Of a stretch of DNA of 40,230 nt, positions 1 through 7,451 are shown one piece after another. Position 1 is the first letter of the stretch; each line of letters starts with the position of its first letter. Below the pieces are notes generated by a model, which was given only the letters and a program-made list of their open reading frames with translations, made no database searches and had not been told where the DNA came from. The position numbers and the translations under genes were made by a program. The stretch is from Candidatus Eisenbacteria bacterium (GTDB taxonomy: Bacteria > Eisenbacteria > RBG-16-71-46 > SZUA-252), in contig DASTBC010000121.1 of assembly GCA_035712245.1 (NCBI GenBank), forward strand, positions 1-40,230. Reading direction: 5' to 3'.

Positions 1-184
1 TGTACGCATAGGGAAGCGCGAGCGCTCCGAACTCGTGGAGGAACATCGCGTCCCGATGAACCTTGGCGATCGTGTAGGCGCCGAGGAGGGTCGCGATGAG
101 GGCGCCCATGAGGACGAGGATGCGCTGCTCGTCGGGCTCGAGTCCGAGGCGCCGAGCGAAGGCGTCCGGCAGGCGTAGCGGGAT
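1..184 (-). CDS. N-terminal fragment of a multi-pass transporter (nucleotide transporter/MFS-like), start unresolved
   Basis: The gene runs leftward off the window, so only its first ~60 residues are visible. The fragment holds a charged start (RLPDAFARRLG), then a hydrophobic segment (LVLMGALIATLLGAY) followed by TIAKVHRDAMFLHEFGALAL. That layout, with a TIAK-x-x-RD-x-x-F motif after the first membrane helix, resembles the start of NTP/NDP-exchange (ATP:ADP antiporter-like) and related MFS-type carriers; this is from memory of the family. The frame has no ATG, GTG or TTG between an upstream stop and the first helix. An ATC codon at 184-182 sits 5 nt after a perfect GGAGG (194-190) and is the best-placed initiation site if this frame is intact. 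Otherwise an indel separates it from the ATG at 284. The membrane protein call is firm; the substrate is not. Confidence 0.5.
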   Translation of the reverse strand, partial: MPLRLPDAFARRLGLEPDEQRILVLMGALIATLLGAYTIAKVHRDAMFLHEFGALALPYAY

Positions 185-194
185 ACGGGCCTCC

Positions 195-284
195 TTACGA
201 AAGGCGGACCCCGAGAGCGGAACGATGAGACGGGATGATGGAACGAGTGGGGGTCCGGCCCGCCGGCGTTCGCGGAGAGTCCAT
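195..284 (-). other. 29-codon ORF with good RBS just upstream of the transporter frame (leader peptide or frameshifted N-terminus)
   Basis: An ATG at 284 follows GGGAGG-AAACC, a strong ribosome binding site. It opens a 29-residue ORF that ends at TAA (197-195). The next five bases after the stop are GGAGG, which would serve the downstream transporter frame. The peptide is Arg/Ser/Pro-rich (starts MDSPRTPAGR) with no recognisable motif. Either it is a short leader whose termination delivers ribosomes to the transporter RBS, or it is the true transporter N-terminus thrown out of frame by one base. Confidence 0.35.
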
Positions 285-667
285 GGTTTCCTCCCGCGAA
301 CGCCTGACGTGCCCGACCTGCGGCTAGCCGTGCTTCTCTATGTCAACGGCTCCGATCCGCCGCGTGATCCGCGGCGGTACGGGCACCGGACCTGACCTGA
401 CTCATAGCTAGATCGGTGCCATGCTCCTGCCGGACGGCGTCATTCCCGCAACTTCAAGGAATCCAATTCTTTGAACACGAGGGGCGAGCGCCGGAGCGGA
501 CATCGGTTCCCGTTCAGGACAGAAATTTCTACAAAGCTGTCCCTGGGCGTTCGCTCTCCCGACGCGGCGACCGCCCGGTGACGGGCTCCGCTGTCACCCT
601 TCTTGCAGCGTTGTCACCCTTCTTGCAGAGAGCGTCCGGTGTTCCTGATCTTTCCTTGGAGTACACG
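285..667. other. 383-bp divergent intergenic region
   Basis: This region separates the leftward transporter from the rightward iron permease, so it should carry promoters for both. It contains a perfect 8-bp inverted repeat with a 5-nt loop (357-364 and 370-377, CCGCCGCG/CGCGGCGG). It also has a 6-bp inverted repeat GGACAG/CTGTCC (517-522 and 537-542) around an unusually AT-rich 14-nt centre, and a 17-bp tandem direct repeat at 592-628. I could not identify a convincing -35/-10 pair. No protein-coding gene is evident. Confidence 0.6.
592..628 (+). repeat. Two tandem 17-bp direct repeats at 20-bp spacing
   Basis: TGTCACCCTTCTTGCAG occurs at 592-608 and again, identical, at 612-628, separated by CGT. 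The pair lies 40 bp upstream of the iron permease start. The 20-bp period puts both copies on nearly the same DNA face, as for a regulator binding as a tandem pair. A slippage duplication is the alternative. Confidence 0.75.
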
Positions 668-1228
668 ATGAGAGGGCACGAGATGAACCGATCTTCCCTG
701 TGGAGTCACATCAATCAAGCGGCGGCGCGATTCTCCACGCGCGTCACCGCCTGGAGCGGCGGCACGCTCGCGTTCGGAGCCGCGTTCTCGCTGATCCTGC
801 TCTGGCTCGTCGCCGGACCTCTGTTCGGCTTCTCGGACTCCTGGCAGCTCGTCATCAACACGACGACCACGATCGTGACCTTTCTCATGGTGTTCCTGAT
901 CCAGCGCGCCCAGAACAAGGAGGCTCGCGCGACGAGCATCAAGCTGAACGAGATCCTCGCGGCCATCGAAGGCGCCAGCAACCGGCTGATCGACGTCGAG
1001 GATCTCTCGGAGGAGGAGCTGGACACGCTGCACCGCCACTTCCAGTCGCTCGCGCGCATGGCGAAACAGGACAGCAATCTCACCCGATCCCATTCGGTCG
1101 AAGAGGCGAAGGCCCGGCATCACGTGAAGAGCCGCCGCGCGCGCGCGGGAGCCGGGAACGGCCGCGCGAGAAACTCGCGTCGGCCAGGGCGCCACGTTGC
1201 CACCACGGGGCGAGCCGGATCCACGTGA
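668..1228 (+). CDS. Low affinity iron permease family protein
   Basis: This 186-residue inner-membrane protein has two hydrophobic segments, at about residues 27-50 and 60-80. The second reads INTTTTIVTFLMVFLIQ followed by RAQNKE, which is the hallmark of the low-affinity iron permease family (Pfam Iron_permease). After it comes the usual acidic stretch (DVEDLSEEELDTL). Family function is poorly tested, and iron transport is inherited from yeast Fet4 similarity. The chosen ATG has GGAG 6 nt upstream; a second ATG at 683 is possible. The C-terminal ~45 residues are an Arg/Ala-rich basic extension not typical of the family. The stop overlaps the next gene's GTG start by 4 bp, so the two are probably translationally coupled. 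Confidence 0.85.
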   Translation: MRGHEMNRSSLWSHINQAAARFSTRVTAWSGGTLAFGAAFSLILLWLVAGPLFGFSDSWQLVINTTTTIVTFLMVFLIQRAQNKEARATSIKLNEILAAIEGASNRLIDVEDLSEEELDTLHRHFQSLARMAKQDSNLTRSHSVEEAKARHHVKSRRARAGAGNGRARNSRRPGRHVATTGRAGST

Positions 1229-2343
1229 CCATCGTCGAGCGTCTCCAGGCGAGAGGCATCCGGCGCACGGGTTCGCCGAAGAGCGGGTTCCGCTACCGGC
1301 TCCCAGGAGGAGGCAGCCCGTCGTCCGAGGATCTCGAACGGATCCGCGCGCTCAAGATCCCTCCCGCATGGACCCACGTCGTGATTCACCCGTCGCGATC
1401 GGCCATGGTGCAAGCCGTCGGGAAGGACCGGGCGGGACGCTGGCAGTACCTCTATCACGAGGCGCAGACGGCCCGGCGCGAGGAGCGGAAGCGGGAGCGG
1501 CTCCTCCGCTTCATCGAAGCGCTCCCGAAGGCGCGCAGGGCCATGCGGCGCGATCTGGCGCTCCCAGGGCTTCCGCGCCCGAAGGTGCTCGCCGGGATCC
1601 TGCGAATCCTGGCGACCTGTTTCCTGCGGCCGGGCAGCGAATCCTACGCGGCCCAGAACGGGAGCTTCGGCATCGCCACCCTGCGCCGCGGGCACGTGAG
1701 CGTGAGCGGAAACCGGATTCGCTTCGACTTCCCGGGCAAGTCCGGTAAGCGACAGACGCGGGAGATCACCGACCGGCGGCTCGCGCGCCTCATCCGGGAT
1801 CTCCTCCGGTATCCGGGCGAGGTGTTCAAGTTCCGCTCCGAGAGCGGCGACCTGGTCGACGTCCGCCGGCAGCACATCAACGAGTACATCAAGGCGACGA
1901 TGGGGGAGCGGTTCAGCGCGAAGGATTTTCGCACGTGGGCCGGCTCTCTGCTCGCCGCGTGCGCCCTCGCGCGGGAGGGCGCCGTCCCGGGCGCGAGTCC
2001 GACCGAGCGCAAGCGCCGGATCGCCGCCGCGATCCGCGAGGTCGCCCACCACCTGGGGAACACCCCTGCGGTTTGCCGCTCCTCGTACGTCTTTCCAGCC
2101 GTGCTCCGGCGCTTCGAAGAGGGGCGCGTCATCCCGCACACGCTCGACAGCGTGGCGGAGCTCGCCGAGGGAGGCCGGATCCGCGTGGAGCGGTGCGAGC
2201 AGGCGCTCCTCCGGTTGCTGCGTGAAGCCGGCTCGAACCGCGGCGCCGCCAAGAAACGCCGGGCGCCCGTCGCGCGGAGGTCCCATGAGCCGGATCGATC
2301 TCTTGATCCTCCGGAATCCGGGCGCGTCGCGGTTTCCGGCTGA
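1225..2343 (+). CDS. DNA topoisomerase IB (poxvirus/bacterial type)
   Basis: This 372-residue enzyme relaxes supercoils by nicking one strand through a 3'-phosphotyrosine. The N-terminal clamp contains IPPAWTHVVIHP (residues 45-56), typical of bacterial TopIB. The catalytic set is visible: Arg near 154 (ATLRRGHV), Lys near 171-175 (FPGKSGK), Arg236 in KDFRTWAG, His275/276 in VAHHLGNT, and the nucleophile Tyr288 in CRSSYVFPAV. The start is the GTG overlapping the permease stop (GTGA). The C-terminal ~40 residues are basic and low complexity. Its 3' end overlaps the next gene by 59 bp. Bacterial TopIB genes are sporadically distributed and often sit with stress or repair genes, as here. Confidence 0.93.
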   Translation: MTIVERLQARGIRRTGSPKSGFRYRLPGGGSPSSEDLERIRALKIPPAWTHVVIHPSRSAMVQAVGKDRAGRWQYLYHEAQTARREERKRERLLRFIEALPKARRAMRRDLALPGLPRPKVLAGILRILATCFLRPGSESYAAQNGSFGIATLRRGHVSVSGNRIRFDFPGKSGKRQTREITDRRLARLIRDLLRYPGEVFKFRSESGDLVDVRRQHINEYIKATMGERFSAKDFRTWAGSLLAACALAREGAVPGASPTERKRRIAAAIREVAHHLGNTPAVCRSSYVFPAVLRRFEEGRVIPHTLDSVAELAEGGRIRVERCEQALLRLLREAGSNRGAAKKRRAPVARRSHEPDRSLDPPESGRVAVSG

Positions 2344-3919
2344 GGATCTCCGGGCCGCACTCGAGAAGGCCGTTCCTCCCGGCACTGCCCGCCACGATGC
2401 GGTGCTCCCGAACGACGAGGATCGAGCCACGTTCGCGTCGCGCGAGATCACGAGGGCGGTCGAGGCCGGGTGCCGCCGCGTCGTCGCGATCGGCGGGGAT
2501 GGAACGGTCGGCCTGATCGCGGGCGCCGTGGTGCGCTCCGTGCCGCGGGGCCTCTCCGTCTCCCTCGGGATCGTCCCCGCGGGCACGGCCAACGTGCTCG
2601 CGCGTGAGCTGGGAATCCCACTCGGCCTCGAGGAGGCGATCGCGGTCGCGGTGGGCGAGGGGGAGACGATCGCGATCGACGCGATCGAGGCCGGAGAGCG
2701 GTTCGTGTTCACGCAGGTCGGAATCGGCCCCGACGCGCTCATGATCCGCAGCACCCCGCGCGAGGAACAGGAGCGGCGCGGGCGATGGGCCTACGTGCGC
2801 GCGTTCCTGCGCCTCGCGTTCCGGTACCGCCCCCGCCGCTTCACGATGATCGTGGACGGGACCGAGTTCCGGGCGCGCGCGTGGCAGGTGATCGCGGCGA
2901 ACGCGGGGAGCGCCGCGTCCCCTCCGTTCCAGTGGGGCCCGGGAATCGATCCGACGGACCGCACGATCGACCTCTGCGTGTACGACGTCCGACGGGCGAG
3001 GGACTACGTCGTCCTCTTCTGGAGAGTCCTGCTCGGCCGGCACCGCCGGGATGCCTCGACCCGGTTCTTCCGGATCCACGAGGAGGCGACGATCGACTCC
3101 GACCTTCCGAGCCTCGTTCAGGGTGACGGCGAGATCCTCGGCCGGACTCCCATCCGGTTGCGCGTCGTCCCCGAGGCGCTGCGCGTGGTCGTCGCGGGAC
3201 CGGTCGCGGACACCGTTCCGCTCGCCGACCTGCCGCGAGGTGCCGGAGCCACCGTGGAGCGGCAGGCGGCCGCCGCCGCGGTGGCGACGGAAGGAGCGAC
3301 GGTCACCCAGGACGTGCGCACCATGGTGGCGACGCGCTACTCGCGAGCCTGGGTGCTGCAGGGACTCCTCCGCCACCCGGTGGCCGCGCTCGAGGCGTTC
3401 GACGCCGCCCTCTTTCTTCGCGCGAACGGGATGTTCCTGGGTCCGGTGTTCGACCGCGTGCTCACGACGACGTCCCGGCTCATGCACTACGGCGAGGGCT
3501 GGGCCCTCGCCGTGCTCGCGTGGATGGCGATCGACTTCCAGGAAGGGCTGCTCGTCGGTCTGGAGGCGCTCCCCGTTCTCTGGCTCACCATGCTCACCGT
3601 GAACTTCCCGCTCAAGAAGTTCTTCCGCCGCCGCCGGCCCTTCACCGCGTTCGTGAAGGCGCGAGTGCTGGGTCCGCGTCCCAGTGACTTCTCCTTTCCT
3701 TCGGGGCACTCGGCCGCCGCGTTCGCGGGAGCGTTCCTGCTCACCTCGCACGCGCCGGCCCTGTTCCCCGTCTTCTACTTCATCGCGACGGTCGTCGGTC
3801 TGTCGCGCGTCTACCTCGGAGTGCACTATCCGAGCGACGTGGTGATCGGAGCGGCCGCGGGCACCGCGCTCGCCGCGCTCTACCGCGCGTTGCTCCACGC
3901 GATCCTCGCGCTCGGCTGA
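2285..3919 (+). CDS. Diacylglycerol kinase-like lipid kinase fused to a PAP2-family phosphatase
   Basis: This 544-residue protein has two opposed enzymatic domains. Residues 1-310 are a DAGK catalytic domain of the DgkB/YegS type: the ATP-binding loop GGDGT is at 70-74 and PAGTANVLARELGIP at 98-112. Residues ~370-544 are a membrane PAP2 phosphatase: motif 1 KKFFRRRRP, motif 2 PSGHS at 472, and motif 3 SRVYLGVHYPSD with its catalytic histidine, among several hydrophobic helices. By family knowledge the first half phosphorylates diacylglycerol or a similar lipid and the second removes a lipid phosphate. The ATG has GGAGG 4 nt upstream inside the topoisomerase gene; an upstream in-frame GTG at 2222 is less likely. 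Both active sites look intact. Confidence 0.9.
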   Translation: MSRIDLLILRNPGASRFPAEDLRAALEKAVPPGTARHDAVLPNDEDRATFASREITRAVEAGCRRVVAIGGDGTVGLIAGAVVRSVPRGLSVSLGIVPAGTANVLARELGIPLGLEEAIAVAVGEGETIAIDAIEAGERFVFTQVGIGPDALMIRSTPREEQERRGRWAYVRAFLRLAFRYRPRRFTMIVDGTEFRARAWQVIAANAGSAASPPFQWGPGIDPTDRTIDLCVYDVRRARDYVVLFWRVLLGRHRRDASTRFFRIHEEATIDSDLPSLVQGDGEILGRTPIRLRVVPEALRVVVAGPVADTVPLADLPRGAGATVERQAAAAAVATEGATVTQDVRTMVATRYSRAWVLQGLLRHPVAALEAFDAALFLRANGMFLGPVFDRVLTTTSRLMHYGEGWALAVLAWMAIDFQEGLLVGLEALPVLWLTMLTVNFPLKKFFRRRRPFTAFVKARVLGPRPSDFSFPSGHSAAAFAGAFLLTSHAPALFPVFYFIATVVGLSRVYLGVHYPSDVVIGAAAGTALAALYRALLHAILALG

Positions 3920-3948
3920 CGCCGGCGCCGCTCGAAAGGAGTCCCGCC

Positions 3949-4821
3949 ATGCCTCAGAAGACACAGCCCAAGAAGAAGCTCCGTCCGCCGCAGGCGCAGC
4001 GGCGGCGTCCGGGGCTGGAACGTCCCATGAAGCCTCGCCCGCGCGCGGAGGAGCCCGAGGAGCGCGGTTCCGGAAAGCTCGGCGGGAAGGCCGCCGTCAT
4101 CACGGGAGGCGACAGCGGCATCGGGCGCGCCGTCGCGATCGCGTTCGCGCGGGAGGGCGCCGACGTCGCGATCGTGTACCTCGACGAGCACGAGGACGCC
4201 CGCGAGACGCGGGAGCTCGTGGAGCGCCATGGCCGGCGCTGCCTGCTCTTCGCCGGTGACGTGGGGGAGGAGTCGTTCTGCCGCGACGTCGTCGAGCGGT
4301 CGGTGCGGGAGCTGGGCCGGCTCGACGTGCTCGTGAACAATGCCGCCGAGCAGCATCCCCGGGAGAGCATCGAGGAGATCTCCGAGGAGCAGCTGACGCG
4401 CACGTTTCGCACCAACATCTTCTCGTACTTCTTCATGACGAAGGCCGCGCTCCCGCATCTTCCGGAAGGCGGCACGATCGTGAACACGACCTCGGTCACC
4501 GCCTACCGGGGCAGCGGCCATCTGCTCGACTATGCGTCGACGAAGGGCGCGATCGTCGCGTTCACGCGCTCCCTCTCGCAGAGCCTCGCCGACCGCGGCA
4601 TTCGCGTGAACGCCGTGGCGCCCGGGCCGATCTGGACCCCGCTCATCCCATCGACGTTCCCTCCCGAGAAGGTGGCGGAGTTCGGCTCGGACGTGCCCAT
4701 GGGGCGAGCGGGCGAGCCCAAGGACGTCGCGCCCAGCTTCGTGTTCCTCGCCAGCCGCGATTCCGCATACATGTCCGGGCAGGTGCTCCATCCGAATGGA
4801 GGAGAGATCGTGAACGGATAA
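3949..4821 (+). CDS. Stress-type short-chain dehydrogenase/reductase (YhdF/YhxC-like)
   Basis: This is a 290-residue cytosolic NAD(P)-dependent oxidoreductase. After a 40-residue Lys/Arg/Pro-rich N-terminal arm it has the Rossmann glycine motif TGGDSGIGRA, the NNAAEQ structural motif, the catalytic Ser in TTSVTAY, and Tyr-x-x-x-Lys in YASTKG. The C-terminus ends with the family pattern SGQVLHPNGGEIVNG. The Pro-rich arm plus these motifs match the general-stress SDR group found beside osmotic or desiccation genes. The true substrate is unknown. ATG is preceded by GGAG at 8 nt. It stands 29 bp after the lipid kinase fusion and is probably co-transcribed with it. Confidence 0.88.
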   Translation: MPQKTQPKKKLRPPQAQRRRPGLERPMKPRPRAEEPEERGSGKLGGKAAVITGGDSGIGRAVAIAFAREGADVAIVYLDEHEDARETRELVERHGRRCLLFAGDVGEESFCRDVVERSVRELGRLDVLVNNAAEQHPRESIEEISEEQLTRTFRTNIFSYFFMTKAALPHLPEGGTIVNTTSVTAYRGSGHLLDYASTKGAIVAFTRSLSQSLADRGIRVNAVAPGPIWTPLIPSTFPPEKVAEFGSDVPMGRAGEPKDVAPSFVFLASRDSAYMSGQVLHPNGGEIVNG

Positions 4822-4910
4822 ACGCTCATGAGCGGCACACGTGATGCTTGAGTACCGAGCAACGCCGGTCCGTGAGAAGTCCGACTCGGAGCGGAACGAA
4901 GGAGGCTCGC

Positions 4911-5138
4911 TTGAAACCTTGGAATCGGTTCCGTGCGGCCCTGATGGCGGTGGTGCTCTCGATGGGAGCACGAGTTGCGACGGCGCAGCAGGATCCCGCG
5001 TCGCCGGATCAGGGGGGAGCGGTCGCGGTGGGGGCGGAGACATGGTACACACAACCTTGGGTCTGGATCGTGCTTGGAGTCGCGCTCCTGCTCGTCATCC
5101 TGGCCCTCTCGAGTCGCGGGCGCGGGACGCGGGCCTGA
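4911..5138 (+). CDS. Small membrane protein with signal-like N-terminus
   Basis: I predict a 75-residue protein from a TTG start that sits 5 nt after a perfect GGAGG (4901-4905). The upstream ATG of the same frame (4848) lacks such a site. The product starts with KPWNRFR, then a hydrophobic signal-like stretch ending ATAQQ. It has a short Gly/Asp linker and a second, strong membrane segment (WVWIVLGVALLLVILAL) before a basic tail. I do not recognise a family. Its 3' half is overlapped by the start chosen for the receiver-domain gene. Confidence 0.6.
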   Translation: MKPWNRFRAALMAVVLSMGARVATAQQDPASPDQGGAVAVGAETWYTQPWVWIVLGVALLLVILALSSRGRGTRA

Positions 5139-5485
5139 GCGAGGTCGAGCCCATCCTCGTGGTGGACGACGACCCCGACTCCGCGGACAGCCTCGCCCTG
5201 CTCCTCTCCCACTGGGGGCACCGCGTCGCGGTCGCATACGACGGCCGCAGGGCCCTCGAGATCTATGATCGCGAGCGCCCGGGCCTCGTGCTCCTCGACG
5301 TCGCGCTCCCCGGTATGAGCGGGTACGAAGTGGCGGAGCGCATGAACCGCCACCCGCATCGCGCGCTCCTCGTCGCGCTGACCGGATACGAAGAGCTCCG
5401 CGGAGAGTCGGAGCTCGGCTTCGCCGCGCACTGGATCAAACCGGTCGATCTGACCGCCCTTCGCGGGCTCCTGCGGCGGCTCTGA
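5042..5485 (+). CDS. Stand-alone response regulator receiver protein
   Basis: The conserved part (about residues 34-147) is a complete receiver domain: acidic pocket VVDDDPDSAD, phospho-acceptor Asp in VLLDVALPGMSGYE, Thr in VALTGYEEL, and Lys in HWIKPVDL. There is no output domain, so it would act by protein-protein contact like CheY or Spo0F. The start is uncertain. ATG 5042 has GGAG just upstream and gives 147 residues but overlaps the preceding small gene by 97 bp. A CTG at 5135 overlapping that gene's stop would give a receiver with almost no extra N-terminus. The closest partner in the window is the hybrid kinase at 31889, whose own receiver resembles this one in the GYE and WIKP/VVKP motifs. 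Confidence 0.8.
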   Translation: MVHTTLGLDRAWSRAPARHPGPLESRARDAGLSEVEPILVVDDDPDSADSLALLLSHWGHRVAVAYDGRRALEIYDRERPGLVLLDVALPGMSGYEVAERMNRHPHRALLVALTGYEELRGESELGFAAHWIKPVDLTALRGLLRRL

Positions 5486-5627
5486 CCTGGCGGGCCGATC
5501 GCGTGGCATGGCCGCGCTCCCTGGCCTCGATCTTGCTCGCCCTCTTACGATGTACCTCCGCACGCGCGTTGGCGCGTTCGAGGTGCGGACAAACGACGCG
5601 CTCCGTTTGCGAGGGGAGGGTGGCCCG

Positions 5628-6050
5628 ATGGAGTGGCTACTACTGATTTGCGCTGTAATTGTAACAATCGCGGTTGTCGTGATCGCCGTGTCGGTGGTCC
5701 GGCTCTCGCAGCGTCTCACACGCGTGAGCGAGGAGATGCAGCTCTGGCTGGTGCAGGTGCGCCAGGTCACGGGCGAGGCCCGGGAAGTGGTCTCGTCCCT
5801 GCGCGGCGTGGCCCAGCCGGTGCAGCGCGCAGTGGATCGCTTCGGGAAAGTGGGAGAACGCTTCGCCCAGCTCGGAGAGCGCACCGTCCGGATGTCCGCA
5901 CTGTTGCTCGAGGAGGTCGAAGCGCCCGTTCGAAACGTCGTCGCGATCACGCGCGGCGTGAGGACGGGCACGGCGCAGTTCCTGGAACGGCTCACGAGCC
6001 GTTTCCGTCATGGTCGCCCCGCGACCGATGGAGGGATCCGATATGAATGA
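5628..6050 (+). CDS. DUF948-family membrane-anchored coiled-coil protein
   Basis: This 140-residue protein begins with one membrane helix (LLLICAVIVTIAVVVIAVSVV). A long amphipathic helix with regularly spaced hydrophobics follows (LTRVSEEMQLWLVQVRQVTGE onward). This is the DUF948 architecture, a family of unknown function usually encoded next to YtxH, as here. ATG has GGAGG 8 nt upstream; longer in-frame starts at 5508 and 5550 lack a site. The stop overlaps the YtxH start by 8 bp, which supports joint translation. The bases around the start codon are locally AT-rich compared with the rest of the window. Confidence 0.8.
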   Translation: MEWLLLICAVIVTIAVVVIAVSVVRLSQRLTRVSEEMQLWLVQVRQVTGEAREVVSSLRGVAQPVQRAVDRFGKVGERFAQLGERTVRMSALLLEEVEAPVRNVVAITRGVRTGTAQFLERLTSRFRHGRPATDGGIRYE

Positions 6051-6384
6051 GTACCCGTACGGAAGCGACATGGGTCACGGCTCGTCGAACATGACCGGCT
6101 TCTTCATGGGAGCCTTGGTCGGAGCCGGCCTCGCGCTTCTCCTGGCTCCCGCGTCGGGCGGAGATGTGCGCCGGCGCCTCGTGGACACCGCTCGGCGCTT
6201 CGGCGACACCGCCCGCGAGAAGATGGACGAGGTCACGCATCACTCCGAGCAGGGACGAGGGAGCAGCGGCGGCCGCGAGTCGTACATGCAGGGACGTGAA
6301 GGCGGTGCCGGAGTCGGCGGCGCGACCGGCTCGAAGCCAGGCCAGCAGGGCGGACGACCGGGGACCCCCGGGCAGCCCACGTAG
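6043..6384 (+). CDS. YtxH domain-containing protein
   Basis: This 113-residue protein has a Tyr/Gly/Asn-rich start, then a glycine-containing hydrophobic hairpin (FFMGALVGAGLALLLAPASG). The family tail motif GGDVRRRLVDTARRFGDTA follows, and then a low-complexity Gly-rich C-terminus. The GxxxGxGxAxLxAPxSG pattern defines YtxH, a small membrane protein family linked in Bacillus to general stress but biochemically undefined. ATG is 7 nt after GGAGGG. It overlaps the DUF948 gene, its usual partner. Confidence 0.85.
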   Translation: MNEYPYGSDMGHGSSNMTGFFMGALVGAGLALLLAPASGGDVRRRLVDTARRFGDTAREKMDEVTHHSEQGRGSSGGRESYMQGREGGAGVGGATGSKPGQQGGRPGTPGQPT

Positions 6385-6517
6385 CGAAGACAGGAAACTC
6401 GGGCGCGACCCGTCGAGGGCGCGCCGTACCAGACAGCCCCCGCGAGGTCCTTCGGCGCCGTGCCTCGTGCACGGTCCGGAGGACTTCGACCGGGGGCGTT
6501 TCCTTGAGGAGCACGTC

Positions 6518-7438
6518 ATGAAACCAAAAAACCATCACGAATCGCGAAATCCGCGGAACCGACTCCACCGAGTGGCTGGGCGCCTTCTAGGCGTGCTGGC
6601 GGCCGGCCTGCTCACTCTTGCCCCGAACCTCGCGGCGCAGACGCGTGTGACTCCGGGCTTCAACCTCTTCTCCCCCGAGCAGGACGTCCAGGTGGGGCGC
6701 CAGTCCGCCGCGCAAGTGGAGCGGCAGATCCCGCTGGTGCGCGACGCGAGGGCGACGGAGTACATCAACCGCATCGGACGGCGGCTCGCCGCGAACGCTC
6801 CGGGCCCGAAGTTCCCCTACACCTTCAAGGTGGCGAATCTCTCCGACGTGAACGCGTTCGCCCTGCCCGGCGGGCCCATCTACGTGCACCGCGGGCTCAT
6901 CGAGCGGGTTCGGAGCGAGGGGGAGCTGGCGGGAGTGCTGGCGCACGAGATCGCGCACGTGGGGCTCCGGCATCCCACGAATCAGGCTTCCAAGGCGTAC
7001 GTCGCGCAGGCCGGTCTGGGAATCATCGGAGCCCTCCTCGGGGACCGGGAAGCGTCCACGGGCACGCAGATCATGCAGGCGGTCGGAGGCCTCGGGCTCA
7101 ACGCGATCTTCCTGCGCTATTCACGGAAAGCCGAGACCGAGGCGGACATCGCGGGGACGCAGATCCTGGCGCGGTCCGGCTACGATCCGATGGACATGGC
7201 CCGGTTCTTCCAGTACCTGAGGTCGCTCTCCGGAAGGGAGCCTTCACGGATCCAGAGGTTCTTCAGCGACCATCCGTCTCCGTCGGATCGCGAGGCGCGA
7301 ATTCGCCAGGAGGTGGCGCTCCTCGGCTCGGCCCAGGCACGCGCGCCGGTCGGAGGGCTCGCCTCCGTCCAGTCCTCGCTGCGACGGCTTCCTCCGGCGC
7401 GCTCCCTCCAGGCCGCGACGGGGTCCGCGCTGCGCTGA
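6518..7438 (+). CDS. Secreted M48-family zinc metalloprotease
   Basis: This 306-residue protein has an N-terminal signal peptide (basic start, hydrophobic LLGVLAAGLLTLAPNLA, likely cut near AAQT). An M48 peptidase domain follows, with zinc motif HEIAH at 143-147 and a third ligand Glu in ETEAD near 206-210. The DVNAFALPGGPIYVHRGL segment before the zinc motif is typical of the BepA/YfgC-like subgroup, which acts on outer-membrane protein folding in Gram-negatives. The TPR repeats of BepA are absent; a 50-residue Ala/Arg/Ser-rich tail takes their place. ATG follows GAGGAG. 133 bp upstream separates it from YtxH; that gap holds a 6-bp hairpin at 6458-6474. Confidence 0.9.
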   Translation: MKPKNHHESRNPRNRLHRVAGRLLGVLAAGLLTLAPNLAAQTRVTPGFNLFSPEQDVQVGRQSAAQVERQIPLVRDARATEYINRIGRRLAANAPGPKFPYTFKVANLSDVNAFALPGGPIYVHRGLIERVRSEGELAGVLAHEIAHVGLRHPTNQASKAYVAQAGLGIIGALLGDREASTGTQIMQAVGGLGLNAIFLRYSRKAETEADIAGTQILARSGYDPMDMARFFQYLRSLSGREPSRIQRFFSDHPSPSDREARIRQEVALLGSAQARAPVGGLASVQSSLRRLPPARSLQAATGSALR

Positions 7439-7451
7439 CTTCCAGCCTGAG

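Noticed and set aside
357-377. Perfect 8-bp GC hairpin as a terminator
   Set aside because: No T tract follows on either strand, and it lies between divergent starts where termination is not expected.
2129-3964. Long minus-strand open frame opposite the lipid kinase-PAP2 gene
   Set aside because: It is antisense to a gene with intact catalytic motifs, its translation is Arg/Glu/His-rich low complexity, and it is the expected third-position GC shadow.
4841-5041. Longer N-terminus for the receiver protein from GTG 4841
   Set aside because: The added segment is Gly/Ser-rich noise overlapping the small membrane protein's coding frame, with no ribosome site.
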